Part shown: positions 1 through 5,953 of the stretch, piece by piece
Layout of the letters: each line of letters opens with the position of its first letter
Position numbering within the stretch: position 1 is the first letter of the stretch
NCBI GenBank assembly: GCA_031277355.1
Contig: JAITMN010000005.1
Coordinates: 1-10,561 of the forward strand
Source: Nevskiaceae bacterium
GTDB taxonomy: Bacteria; Pseudomonadota; Gammaproteobacteria; Steroidobacterales; Steroidobacteraceae
Reading direction: 5' to 3'
DNA: 10,561 bases
Program-made: the position numbers and the translations under genes
The notes under the pieces: model-generated
What the model was told of the DNA's origin: nothing
Database searches by the model: none
What the model saw: only the letters and a program-made list of their open reading frames with translations

Positions 1-1289
1 CCCTCCGGCGCATCGGCGCTCTTGGGCGCGAACACCGGCTCCTGCGTGCTCGACGTGTCGCCCGCGAACCAGGTGTCGGCCTTGCCGGTGGTGGTATCCA
101 TCGTCAAAAAAGTATTGAAGAAAAAGCCCATGATCGGACCGGCGCGCTCGGCGTTGTAAGGTTTCGTGGGATCAGTGGCCTGCATGAAACCATAGCGATA
201 CGGACGGCCGATGTAACGGTCATCCACATGCGGAAATTCCGCCGACAGACGCGAGAACACGCTGGGCACGCCCTTGCTGTGGCGATCATTCATGTCGAAC
301 ATCCAGCGCGTGACCTCCGTGCCGAAGGAACCCGGCGGCGGGAATTTGCCGCCCTTCTCGGGGAAGAACCAGAACACATTGTCTTGAGCTACCGGCAGAT
401 CGAGATAAAGCTTGCCGCCGTCGTCGAAGGCGTTGATCGTGTGGCCGGGCATCGCATTCGGCGCGTGGAAGTAGCGCACGTCTTTGGCCTCGCCGCCCAG
501 CGGAATCACGATGTACACCTGATCGTAGGTGGGCTCCCACTGAAACAGAATGCCACCCTGTTTGATGCGATCGAGGCTCATCACCTGCGGGATCAACGCC
601 AGCACCATGTAGTGCTCGCTGATCGCGCAGTCGTGGATCATTCCGGGGTACGGCGACTTGCACCACACTTCCCAGAATTTCTTGCCGTGTTTGTCGAAGC
701 CCCAGAAGGCCAGATCGTCGGTGGCTTCGCCCTTGGCGGCGTAGGAATAGCCGTAGAGATTGCCGTTGGCCGGGTCGATCTTCGGATGCGCGGTGTAGCT
801 GGTGGCCGTCATCTGGCCGTTCCAGGTCCACAGACCCTTGGTTTCAAGCGTAACGGGGTCCATCTCGTAGGGCGGGCCGTCTTCCTTCACCGCCAGCAAT
901 CGCCCCGCGTGCGGGAACACATTGGTGTTCGACACCGTGCGCTCGATGTGCTGCACGCTGGGGTCGTCGGTGAAGCGATTGCGATAGTGGCCGAACAGCC
1001 CTCGGCGCGCGGCGCGCTCGGCCTTCAGGCGGTCGGTCATCACATAGCGATGCTTCATGTCGGCGTGGCCGTTCTGGATGCGAAACGACGTGACCGCGCC
1101 ATCGCCATTGAACGGGTTGGCGTCGCCCATCTTCGGCGGGAAAGCCTGATCGGGGCCCACGCGGTAGAACGTGCCGTCGAGTTCAACCGGAATCTGGCCT
1201 TCGACCTCCAGATCGAACAGGTCGCCTTCGAAGCGAAACGGCTCGTCGATGGTCAGGAAGGTCGGGGACTTCGGGAACGGCGTGGTCAT
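1..1289 (-). CDS. Carotenoid/lignostilbene cleavage oxygenase family protein (3' end outside window)
   Basis: Non-haem Fe(II) dioxygenase of the carotenoid cleavage oxygenase (RPE65/lignostilbene dioxygenase) family, which splits a C=C bond of a polyene or stilbene with O2 to give two carbonyl products. About 430 residues are visible. Three of the four iron-binding histidines are recognisable in family motifs: H168 in TAHPK, H219 in MIHDCAIS and H283 in GHTINAFDD. The fourth lies near the C terminus, beyond the left edge, so roughly 50-70 residues are missing compared with the usual length. The stretch EDGPPYEMDPVTLET (about 136-150) is also typical. There is no signal peptide, so the enzyme is probably cytoplasmic. 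The ATG is fixed by an in-frame TAA immediately before it; a GGAG lies about 11 bases upstream. It follows the cytochrome gene by 60 bases on the same strand with no clear promoter between, so co-transcription is likely. The family call is firm; the substrate cannot be read from sequence. Confidence 0.92.
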   Translation of the reverse strand, partial: MTTPFPKSPTFLTIDEPFRFEGDLFDLEVEGQIPVELDGTFYRVGPDQAFPPKMGDANPFNGDGAVTSFRIQNGHADMKHRYVMTDRLKAERAARRGLFGHYRNRFTDDPSVQHIERTVSNTNVFPHAGRLLAVKEDGPPYEMDPVTLETKGLWTWNGQMTATSYTAHPKIDPANGNLYGYSYAAKGEATDDLAFWGFDKHGKKFWEVWCKSPYPGMIHDCAISEHYMVLALIPQVMSLDRIKQGGILFQWEPTYDQVYIVIPLGGEAKDVRYFHAPNAMPGHTINAFDDGGKLYLDLPVAQDNVFWFFPEKGGKFPPPGSFGTEVTRWMFDMNDRHSKGVPSVFSRLSAEFPHVDDRYIGRPYRYGFMQATDPTKPYNAERAGPIMGFFFNTFLTMDTTTGKADTWFAGDTSSTQEPVFAPKSADAPE

Positions 1290-1295
1290 TTAGCG

Positions 1296-1319
1296 GGGGG
1301 CTCCGGGCTGCAAGCCCCC
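1296..1319 (-). promoter_or_regulatory. Inverted repeat overlapping the oxygenase ribosome binding site
   Basis: GGGGGCT (1296-1302) and AGCCCCC (1313-1319) form a perfect 7-bp stem with a 10-base loop in the gap between the cytochrome and the oxygenase genes. On the minus strand, half of the only GGAG before the oxygenase start lies in this stem, so the hairpin could reduce translation initiation. No U-run follows, so it is a poor intrinsic terminator. It could also be a chance product of GC-rich sequence. Confidence 0.3.
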
Positions 1320-1349
1320 TATCTTACCAGTTCGCCCGGCGGCGCAGGG

Positions 1350-2702
1350 TTACAGCAGCGATGCGAACCGTGGCAGCGTGGCCCCCAGAATCTGCGCAAT
1401 CGCTTCGCTTTCCTCCGCCGGCAACTTGATGCTGGCGTCGCGACCCTTCAGCACCTCGACGACGCGCAGATCGATGTAGTCGCGCGCATACGCGGGCAGC
1501 GACTCGTACGAGTCGGTGTAGATCATGTAGCTCAGACGATATTGAAACAGATGATCTTGCAGTTTCAGATCGCGCAGGCTGCGGCCGTCCGCATCGCGCG
1601 GACCGCGCCGGCTGAAACGCTCGGGAAAACCGCTGCTGGAAATCACCTGGCCCGACAGCGGCACCGCGTCGGCGAAGAACATCGCGCGGATCAGCGGTTC
1701 GATCACCGGCTTCAATTCCTTCTGCTTCTTCGCGTCCACATCGGCCCAGCGCTTGAGGGGTTCGTCGGCGGTGAGCGCTTCGGGGAATACCGAGTGCACC
1801 TTGAAGCCCACGCGCGTGATCAGGTTCTGCACCAGCGCCTGATGTTCCAGCACCAGCAGCGCAACCACATCGCTCTTGTCGGTGAGATAGTGATCGGTAT
1901 CGAAATAACCCATCACATTGCCGCGATTGTCGCGGGTGGACATCAACGAGCGGATCGTCGCGCCCTCATCGGCGCGCGATTCGGTGCGCAGCGGCAGATT
2001 GCCGAACTGCTCCACCGGCTTGCCGTCCTTGCCCGACAGATACCAGCCGCTCAGATACCAGCCGCCCCAGCGCTGCGCGATCGGCGTGCGGTCGTCCACT
2101 TCGGTGGCGGCGCTGCCCAGCGGGCGGTCGTCCTGCGGAACATCCACCGGCGCGGACATCACCATCACGCGCGGCACGCCGCCGCCCATCATCGCGTAGG
2201 TGTCGTGGCAGGTGAGGCAACGTCCGCCTTCGCGATCCAGCAGCGGCGAGGCTTCGCGACGATTGTGAAAGCCGTAGAACACGGTGCCGAGTTTGTCGTC
2301 AACGACGGTCAGTTCCATCAGATCGCTGTTCTGCACATAGCCGACGTAGGTGTCGTCGTTGTAGTACAGCGCACGCGGGGTTTTCTCGGAGATGTGCTGG
2401 GTCTGAAGGCTGGTCTTGGAGAACACCAGCGTCTGCGTGCTCAGGTCGATGTCGAGCGCCTTCAGCAGCGAACGCAGGTAGCCGAACCTGGGCTCCCATT
2501 CCAGCTTCAGGTCGCCGGACTCGATTTTCTGGAGCATGCGCCAGACGCGGTTGTCGCGCGCCGGGCCGGAGTAATCAACGGTGGGATAATCCTGGTCGTA
2601 GCGAATCGCGCGCTCCCGCAGGCGGTCCGTTTCCGCGAACGAGGCCGCCGAAAACAGACACCCGCCAGCCAGGATGACCCACAGCAATCCCAACTTCTTC
2701 AT
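1350..2702 (-). CDS. Secreted mono-haem cytochrome c family protein, function unknown
   Basis: A 450-residue exported protein. The N terminus MKKLGLLWVILAGG with a following SFA/ET site is a Sec signal peptide, cleaved near residue 22. A single c-type haem motif CLTCH (162-166) is followed by a GGGVPR segment and then RWGGWY; this order is typical of a family of large, uncharacterised single-haem cytochrome-like proteins that I recognise by pattern but cannot name. The rest has no domain I can assign. It should be periplasmic, with haem attached by the Ccm system. The ATG at 2702 is preferred because GGAGG sits five bases upstream; a TTG twelve bases earlier would start inside that ribosome binding site. 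A 15-bp tandem duplication gives GWYLSGWYLSG at about 214-224. It lies 60 bases upstream of the oxygenase gene, suggesting shared expression. A role as electron carrier or haem sensor is conjecture. Confidence 0.85.
   Translation of the reverse strand: MKKLGLLWVILAGGCLFSAASFAETDRLRERAIRYDQDYPTVDYSGPARDNRVWRMLQKIESGDLKLEWEPRFGYLRSLLKALDIDLSTQTLVFSKTSLQTQHISEKTPRALYYNDDTYVGYVQNSDLMELTVVDDKLGTVFYGFHNRREASPLLDREGGRCLTCHDTYAMMGGGVPRVMVMSAPVDVPQDDRPLGSAATEVDDRTPIAQRWGGWYLSGWYLSGKDGKPVEQFGNLPLRTESRADEGATIRSLMSTRDNRGNVMGYFDTDHYLTDKSDVVALLVLEHQALVQNLITRVGFKVHSVFPEALTADEPLKRWADVDAKKQKELKPVIEPLIRAMFFADAVPLSGQVISSSGFPERFSRRGPRDADGRSLRDLKLQDHLFQYRLSYMIYTDSYESLPAYARDYIDLRVVEVLKGRDASIKLPAEESEAIAQILGATLPRFASLL
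2037..2066. repeat. Two-copy 15-bp tandem duplication inside the cytochrome gene
   Basis: The 15-mer at 2037-2051 (cagataccagccgct) recurs at 2052-2066 with one mismatch in the last base. It is in frame and encodes the doubled pentapeptide GWYLS just after RWG. This looks like a slippage-type microduplication. Confidence 0.85.
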
Positions 2703-2754
2703 GTCCGCCTCCAAATCACTCGTCCCGACTTCAAAGACTAAATAAGCATTTCAG

Positions 2755-2783
2755 ATACTAGTTTAACTCAATTCACCGGCAAA
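2755..2783 (-). promoter_or_regulatory. Possible promoter of the cytochrome gene
   Basis: On the minus strand TTGCCG (2783-2778) and TAGTAT (2760-2755) are separated by 17 bases, with 3/6 and 4/6 matches to the sigma-70 -35 and -10 hexamers. Transcription would start near 2748, giving a leader of about 46 bases that carries the GGAGG site. The surrounding AT-rich patch stands out from the GC-rich genes. The match is weak, and the -35 overlaps a hairpin downstream of cbpM. Confidence 0.3.
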
Positions 2784-2796
2784 GCCAGTCTGCCGG
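2776..2796 (-). terminator. Hairpin after cbpM, possible weak terminator
   Basis: CCGGCA (2776-2781) and TGCCGG (2791-2796) form a 6-bp stem with a 9-base loop, about 20 bases past the cbpM stop codon. An AT-rich stretch but no clean U-run follows on the minus strand. The right arm can alternatively pair with CCCGGC at 2812-2817, so two mutually exclusive hairpins exist here. Confidence 0.35.
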
Positions 2797-2817
2797 GAAG
2801 CGCCCCCTCCGCCCGGC

Positions 2818-3126
2818 TCAAAGCTGACGGGGCTGGGCGCGCTCCAACGCCTGCACCCGTTCCAGCAGGTCCAGAACCAGCGCCACCCCCGGCGCATTGA
2901 CGCCAAAATCGCGTTGCAGCCGCACCGCCACGCGGGCACGGCGCAGCACGGTGCCGGAGAAACGCGGCTCACGCCCGGCGCTCAGCTGGGTTTCCAGCAC
3001 TCCTTCCTCGACCCACTCGATGACCTGCCACCGCTCCACGGCGCAAAAATCACAGAGCTGATCCAGGCTCAGTTGCTGATCTTCCAGCACTTCGCCACCC
3101 AAGGCGATGGTGTCCAAGTCAGCCAT
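2818..3126 (-). CDS. cbpM: Chaperone modulatory protein CbpM
   Basis: A small (102 residues) MerR-like winged-helix protein that in Escherichia coli binds the J-domain of CbpA and inhibits its co-chaperone and DNA-binding activities. The identification rests on length, on position directly after cbpA, and on the pattern: a helical segment LSLDQLCDFCAVERWQVIEW (about 19-38), a short strand-turn with GREPRFSG, and a C-terminal helical part FGVNAPGVALVLDLLERVQALE with heptad character. Possible starts are GTG at 3132, ATG at 3129 and ATG at 3126. All overlap or nearly overlap the cbpA TGA (3131-3129), so translation is probably coupled. I chose 3126 because GGGGG lies seven bases upstream, but 3129 is nearly as good. 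Two cysteines (C25, C28) sit in the first helix region; I attach no function to them. Confidence 0.85.
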   Translation of the reverse strand: MADLDTIALGGEVLEDQQLSLDQLCDFCAVERWQVIEWVEEGVLETQLSAGREPRFSGTVLRRARVAVRLQRDFGVNAPGVALVLDLLERVQALERAQPRQL

Positions 3127-3128
3127 CA

Positions 3129-4085
3129 TCACACCCCCAGCGAGGAACGCGGATTGAACGGAACCGCCGCAAGCGCCTCGTAGGCTTTGCGGGCCGCGTC
3201 GCTGTCGGCGGGCGGCAAGGCAATCTGCAAGGTCGCATAAAGATCGCCGGGCGGCTGCGACGGCAAGCCGCGCCCGCGAAGCCGCAGCTTCGCGCCGGCT
3301 TTTGAACCGGCGGGAATACGAAGCTCCACCGGGCCGGCTGGCGTGGGCGTCTTCACGGTGGCGCCGAGCGCTGCTTCGGTGGGCGTTACCGGCAGGTCGA
3401 GCAGCAGGTCGCGGCCGTCGGGGCGGTAGATGGCGTGCGGCGCGAAGGCCACTTCCAGCAGCAGATCGCCGGGTTTGCCGCCGCCGGGCAGCCCTTCGCC
3501 TTGACCGGCGAGGCGGATGTGTTGTCCGGCCTGGATGCCCTTGGGAATCTTCACGTTCAACGTGCGCTCGTGCAGCGCCGGACGGCCGTCGGCGTCGTAC
3601 TCGGGCACGCGCAGCGTCACCGCCCGCGTTGCACCCTCCAGCGAGGCTTCCAGGTCTACGACGAAGCGGGCGTGGTGATCCTCGCCTCTGTCGCGCCGGG
3701 GCCGGGCACGGCCACCGCCGCCGAACCCGCCGCCGCCACCAAACCCCGCGCGACCGAACAGGCTCTCGAAAAACTCGCTGGCGTCGCCCGCGCCGCCACC
3801 ATCACCCGCGCCCCGGAACTCAAACCCCGAGCCCCAATCCGGCGGCGGCCGGAACTCCTGCCCCGGCGGCGGTCCCTTGCCCAATTGGTCATACGCGGCT
3901 CGCTTCTGCGGATCGCGCAGCACTTCGTAGGCTTCGCCCACGTCCTTGAAGCGGGCTTCGGCGTCGGGTTCCTTGCTGACGTCGGGATGATACTTTCGCG
4001 CCAGCTTGCGATACGCCTGTTTGATCTGCTCGGCCGTCGCGTCGCGCGGCACATCCATGATCGCGTAGTAGTCCTTGAATTCCAT
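3129..4085 (-). CDS. cbpA: DnaJ-class co-chaperone CbpA
   Basis: A 318-residue Hsp40 co-chaperone that stimulates DnaK ATPase; the Escherichia coli homologue also binds curved DNA in stationary phase. Residues 5-70 are a J-domain with the diagnostic HPD at 33-35 (KYHPDVS). Next comes a Gly/Phe-rich linker (about 70-125) including GFGGGGGFGGGG, then the two C-terminal beta-rich substrate-binding domains (about 137-310) with VKIPKGIQAGQHIRLAGQGE. The CxxCxGxG zinc-finger repeats of true DnaJ are absent, which together with cbpM next door supports CbpA. The ATG at 4085 starts the J-domain directly; the ribosome binding site (AGGA about 10 bases upstream) is weak. cbpM follows with overlapping stop and start. 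The gene diverges from the secreted NTF2-like gene across 52 bases containing a perfect inverted repeat. Confidence 0.95.
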   Translation of the reverse strand: MEFKDYYAIMDVPRDATAEQIKQAYRKLARKYHPDVSKEPDAEARFKDVGEAYEVLRDPQKRAAYDQLGKGPPPGQEFRPPPDWGSGFEFRGAGDGGGAGDASEFFESLFGRAGFGGGGGFGGGGRARPRRDRGEDHHARFVVDLEASLEGATRAVTLRVPEYDADGRPALHERTLNVKIPKGIQAGQHIRLAGQGEGLPGGGKPGDLLLEVAFAPHAIYRPDGRDLLLDLPVTPTEAALGATVKTPTPAGPVELRIPAGSKAGAKLRLRGRGLPSQPPGDLYATLQIALPPADSDAARKAYEALAAVPFNPRSSLGV

Positions 4086-4100
4086 CTGTTGCGCATCCTG

Positions 4101-4131
4101 TGGGCAAGCGCCAGTGTACGCCGCTACACTG
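4101..4131 (+). promoter_or_regulatory. Perfect inverted repeat in a divergent promoter region; candidate operator and -10 boxes
   Basis: CAGTGTA (4112-4118) and TACACTG (4125-4131) are perfect 7-bp arms around the six-base spacer cgccgc. The repeat lies between divergent cbpA and the secreted NTF2-like gene. Because of the symmetry, TACACT (4/6 match to TATAAT) appears on both strands. On the plus strand TGGGCA at 4101-4106 lies 18 bases upstream of it. TACACT ends seven bases before the ATG at 4138, which also lacks a Shine-Dalgarno, so a leaderless transcript is possible. A dimeric regulator bound here would affect both genes. All of this is inference from sequence. Confidence 0.45.
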
Positions 4132-4137
4132 CCTCAC

Positions 4138-5085
4138 ATGAACCGTATTCTCCTCGCGCTTTGCATGGCCTTCACACTGCTGGGACCGGCGACCGCCGGC
4201 GCACAAGACTGCAACCGTAGCTGCCTGAAGCAGCACCTGGACGCCTACCTGAACGCCGTGGCAAGCCACAACCCGGCATCAGGCAAGCTCTGGGCGGGCT
4301 TTCGCCAAACCGAAAACGCCGTCGTGATTCCGCTGGGCGAAGGGCTGTGGAAGTCGGTGACGGCGCTGGGTTCGGTGCAGCGTCAATACTTCGATCCGGC
4401 GCAGGGTCAGGCCGGTTACTACGGCACCGTGATGATGGGCAGCGAAGAAGCCGTCGTCGCGCTGCGTCTGAAGGTGCAAAAGCGCGAGGCCACCGAAGCC
4501 GAATGGTTCATCGCACGCAAGAGCGACCCCGGTTCACGCGACTCGGAAAACCGCAACACGCCGTTTGACCTCGACCAACTGCGCGCCACGCTGCCCGCGC
4601 CGCGCGTGGTGCCCAAGAGCGAACGCATGTCGCGCGAGTTGATGCAGGCCGTGGTGAACAGCTACTTCGACGGCATCACGAATCACGACGGGCGCCTCGT
4701 GCAAGGCCATCCGGGTTGCACGCGCTATGAAAACGGCTTCCCCACTTTCGGCGGCGCGATGAGCCCGCAGAGCGATGTGGGCAACGATGGCAAGGGCGAC
4801 TGCCGCACGCAGACCAGCCCCAACAGCTTCGGCGTCGCCACGGTGGCAATCCGCAACTTCTACATCCTGGATGAAGAAGCGCAGGTGGTGATGGCCGAAG
4901 CGCTGTTCATCCGCGTGGCCGGCGATGATCGGCGGCGCAATCACTTCACCGAAGTGTTCCATCTGGATCACGGCAAGATTCGCGACATCCACGCCGCGTT
5001 CCACTATCCGCAGGACAATGTGGCCGTTCCAAACTGGCCGCCGTACTTCGATGGCCTGTTCCCGCTGCCGGCGAAGTATCGCTAG
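4138..5085 (+). CDS. Secreted protein with two NTF2-like (SnoaL-type) halves, function unknown
   Basis: A 315-residue exported protein. MNRILLALCMAFTLLG plus a TAGA/QDC cleavage site near residue 22 is a clear Sec signal peptide. After it I see two similarly built parts. Residues about 28-128 begin LKQHLDAYLNAVASHN. Residues about 165-295 begin LMQAVVNSYFDGITNHDG and contain a C-x-R-x-ENG-like motif (C194, then R196, ENG 198-200). The last part (HFTEVFHLDHGKIRDIHAAF) is a typical NTF2/SnoaL closing strand pair. Four cysteines (25, 29, 194, 222) could form disulfides in the periplasm. The ATG at 4138 fits the signal peptide; starts upstream in the same frame would precede it with a non-signal sequence. 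No Shine-Dalgarno is visible. The stop overlaps that of the convergent nuclease gene. The family resembles uncharacterised secreted NTF2-fold proteins (possibly the DUF8021-type group); function is not inferable. Confidence 0.75.
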   Translation: MNRILLALCMAFTLLGPATAGAQDCNRSCLKQHLDAYLNAVASHNPASGKLWAGFRQTENAVVIPLGEGLWKSVTALGSVQRQYFDPAQGQAGYYGTVMMGSEEAVVALRLKVQKREATEAEWFIARKSDPGSRDSENRNTPFDLDQLRATLPAPRVVPKSERMSRELMQAVVNSYFDGITNHDGRLVQGHPGCTRYENGFPTFGGAMSPQSDVGNDGKGDCRTQTSPNSFGVATVAIRNFYILDEEAQVVMAEALFIRVAGDDRRRNHFTEVFHLDHGKIRDIHAAFHYPQDNVAVPNWPPYFDGLFPLPAKYR

Positions 5086-5879
5086 AGATCGATGTCGATG
5101 CTCACCGGGCAGTGATCCGAACCCATTACGTCGGCGTGGATTTTTGCGGCCCTGACCCGGTCGCTGATCGACGCCGACACCAGCACATAGTCGATTCTCC
5201 ACCCTATGTTGCGTTCGCGGGAATTGGCGAAGTGCGACCACCACGAATAGTGACCATTGCCCTGCGTGAATAAACGGAATGTGTCGATGAAACCGGCATC
5301 GACGAAATTCTGAAACCCCTCGCGTTCCTCATCGGTGAAACCCTTCTTGCCGCGAGTGGGTTTGGGGTTGGCAAGATCAAGCTCAGTGTGCGCCACGTTC
5401 AGATCACCGCAGAAGATCACGGGTTTGTTGCGTTCGAGCAGGCACATGTACGCAAGAAACGCAGGGTCCCAGGCCCTGTGCCGCAGATTCAGGCGCGACA
5501 GATCATCCTTCGCATTGGGCGTGTACACCGTCACCACAAAGCACTGCGCAAACTCTGCGGTGATCACGCGCCCTTCATTCCACGAATCACGATCCTGTTC
5601 ATCGGCGAACGTGAATTTTTTTGCAAAGCCATCCGGAAAGCCGTTGGTCACATTCAGCGGTTGCTGTTTCGAGAAGATGGCGGTGCCGGAATAGCCTTTC
5701 TTCTGCGCTGAATTCCAGTATTCGCGATACTCGGCCAGGTCGATTTGCGCCTGCCCCTGTTCGGCCTTGGTCTCCTGCAAACACAGAACGTCGGGCTGAT
5801 AGTCGGCGATGAACTTCTGAAACGTGCCCTTCCTCACCACCGAGCGAATACCGTTGACGTTCCAGGAATACAGTTTCAT
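5082..5879 (-). CDS. xth: Exodeoxyribonuclease III, ExoA/APE1-type AP endonuclease
   Basis: DNA repair nuclease that cleaves 5' to abasic sites and removes blocked 3' ends, cytoplasmic and Mg-dependent. The protein is complete at 265 residues (the family is about 250-270). All catalytic motifs of the endonuclease/exonuclease/phosphatase fold are present: SWNVNG with N7, LQETK with E36, EGR at 102-104, YTPN with Y119, GDLNVAH with D159 and N161, WRIDY with D230, and MGSDHCP with D255 and H256. The motif spellings (YTPN, NIGWRIDY, SDHCP) are those of Bacillus ExoA and human APE1, not of Escherichia coli XthA, which has GYFPQG and SDHAP. The ATG at 5879 begins the first strand exactly; GGGTG lies about seven bases upstream. 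Seven 60-base stretches inside the gene, counted by hand, average about 54% GC, against about 65% in the flanking genes, which hints at separate ancestry. Confidence 0.95.
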   Translation of the reverse strand: MKLYSWNVNGIRSVVRKGTFQKFIADYQPDVLCLQETKAEQGQAQIDLAEYREYWNSAQKKGYSGTAIFSKQQPLNVTNGFPDGFAKKFTFADEQDRDSWNEGRVITAEFAQCFVVTVYTPNAKDDLSRLNLRHRAWDPAFLAYMCLLERNKPVIFCGDLNVAHTELDLANPKPTRGKKGFTDEEREGFQNFVDAGFIDTFRLFTQGNGHYSWWSHFANSRERNIGWRIDYVLVSASISDRVRAAKIHADVMGSDHCPVSIDIDL

Positions 5880-5909
5880 TTTTCAACACCCATCGTGAAA
5901 GGACACATT

Positions 5910-5933
5910 TTGGTAGTCTGTCTTGGATAGTCT
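5910..5933 (+). repeat. Direct repeat upstream of the TonB-dependent receptor gene
   Basis: TTGGTAGTCT (5910-5919) and TTGGATAGTCT (5923-5933) are near-identical copies, differing by one inserted A and separated by three bases. They lie 20-44 bases before the receptor start in an otherwise featureless, AT-richer divergent gap of 74 bases. They could be a tandem binding site for a regulator. I found no convincing -35/-10 pair nearby, so the promoter position is open. Confidence 0.4.
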
Positions 5934-5940
5934 TCATTGA

Positions 5941-5949
5941 AAAGGAGGT
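5941..5949 (+). promoter_or_regulatory. Near-perfect Shine-Dalgarno of the receptor gene
   Basis: AAAGGAGGT contains AAGGAGGT, the full core complement of the 16S rRNA 3' end. GGAGG ends five bases before the ATG at 5954, the optimal spacing. It is much stronger than any other ribosome binding site in the window and settles the receptor's start. Confidence 0.9.
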
Positions 5950-5953
5950 CTGC

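Noticed and set aside
2684..2702. Lipoprotein signal (LAGGC) in the cytochrome's N terminus
   Set aside because: The residue three before the Cys is Ala rather than the usual Leu, and a good signal peptidase I site (SFA/ET) follows; an ordinary secreted protein is more likely.
228..2741. A very long open frame (837 codons) on the plus strand opposite the oxygenase and cytochrome genes
   Set aside because: The opposite strand encodes clear family motifs (iron histidines, CLTCH) over the same bases. The plus-strand translation is rich in His, Arg, Ala and Val with no domain or secretion signal, as expected of antisense frames in GC-rich DNA.
3690..3880. Repetitive GGN-rich stretch that could be taken for a DNA repeat element
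   Set aside because: It encodes the Gly/Phe-rich linker normal for CbpA and DnaJ proteins.
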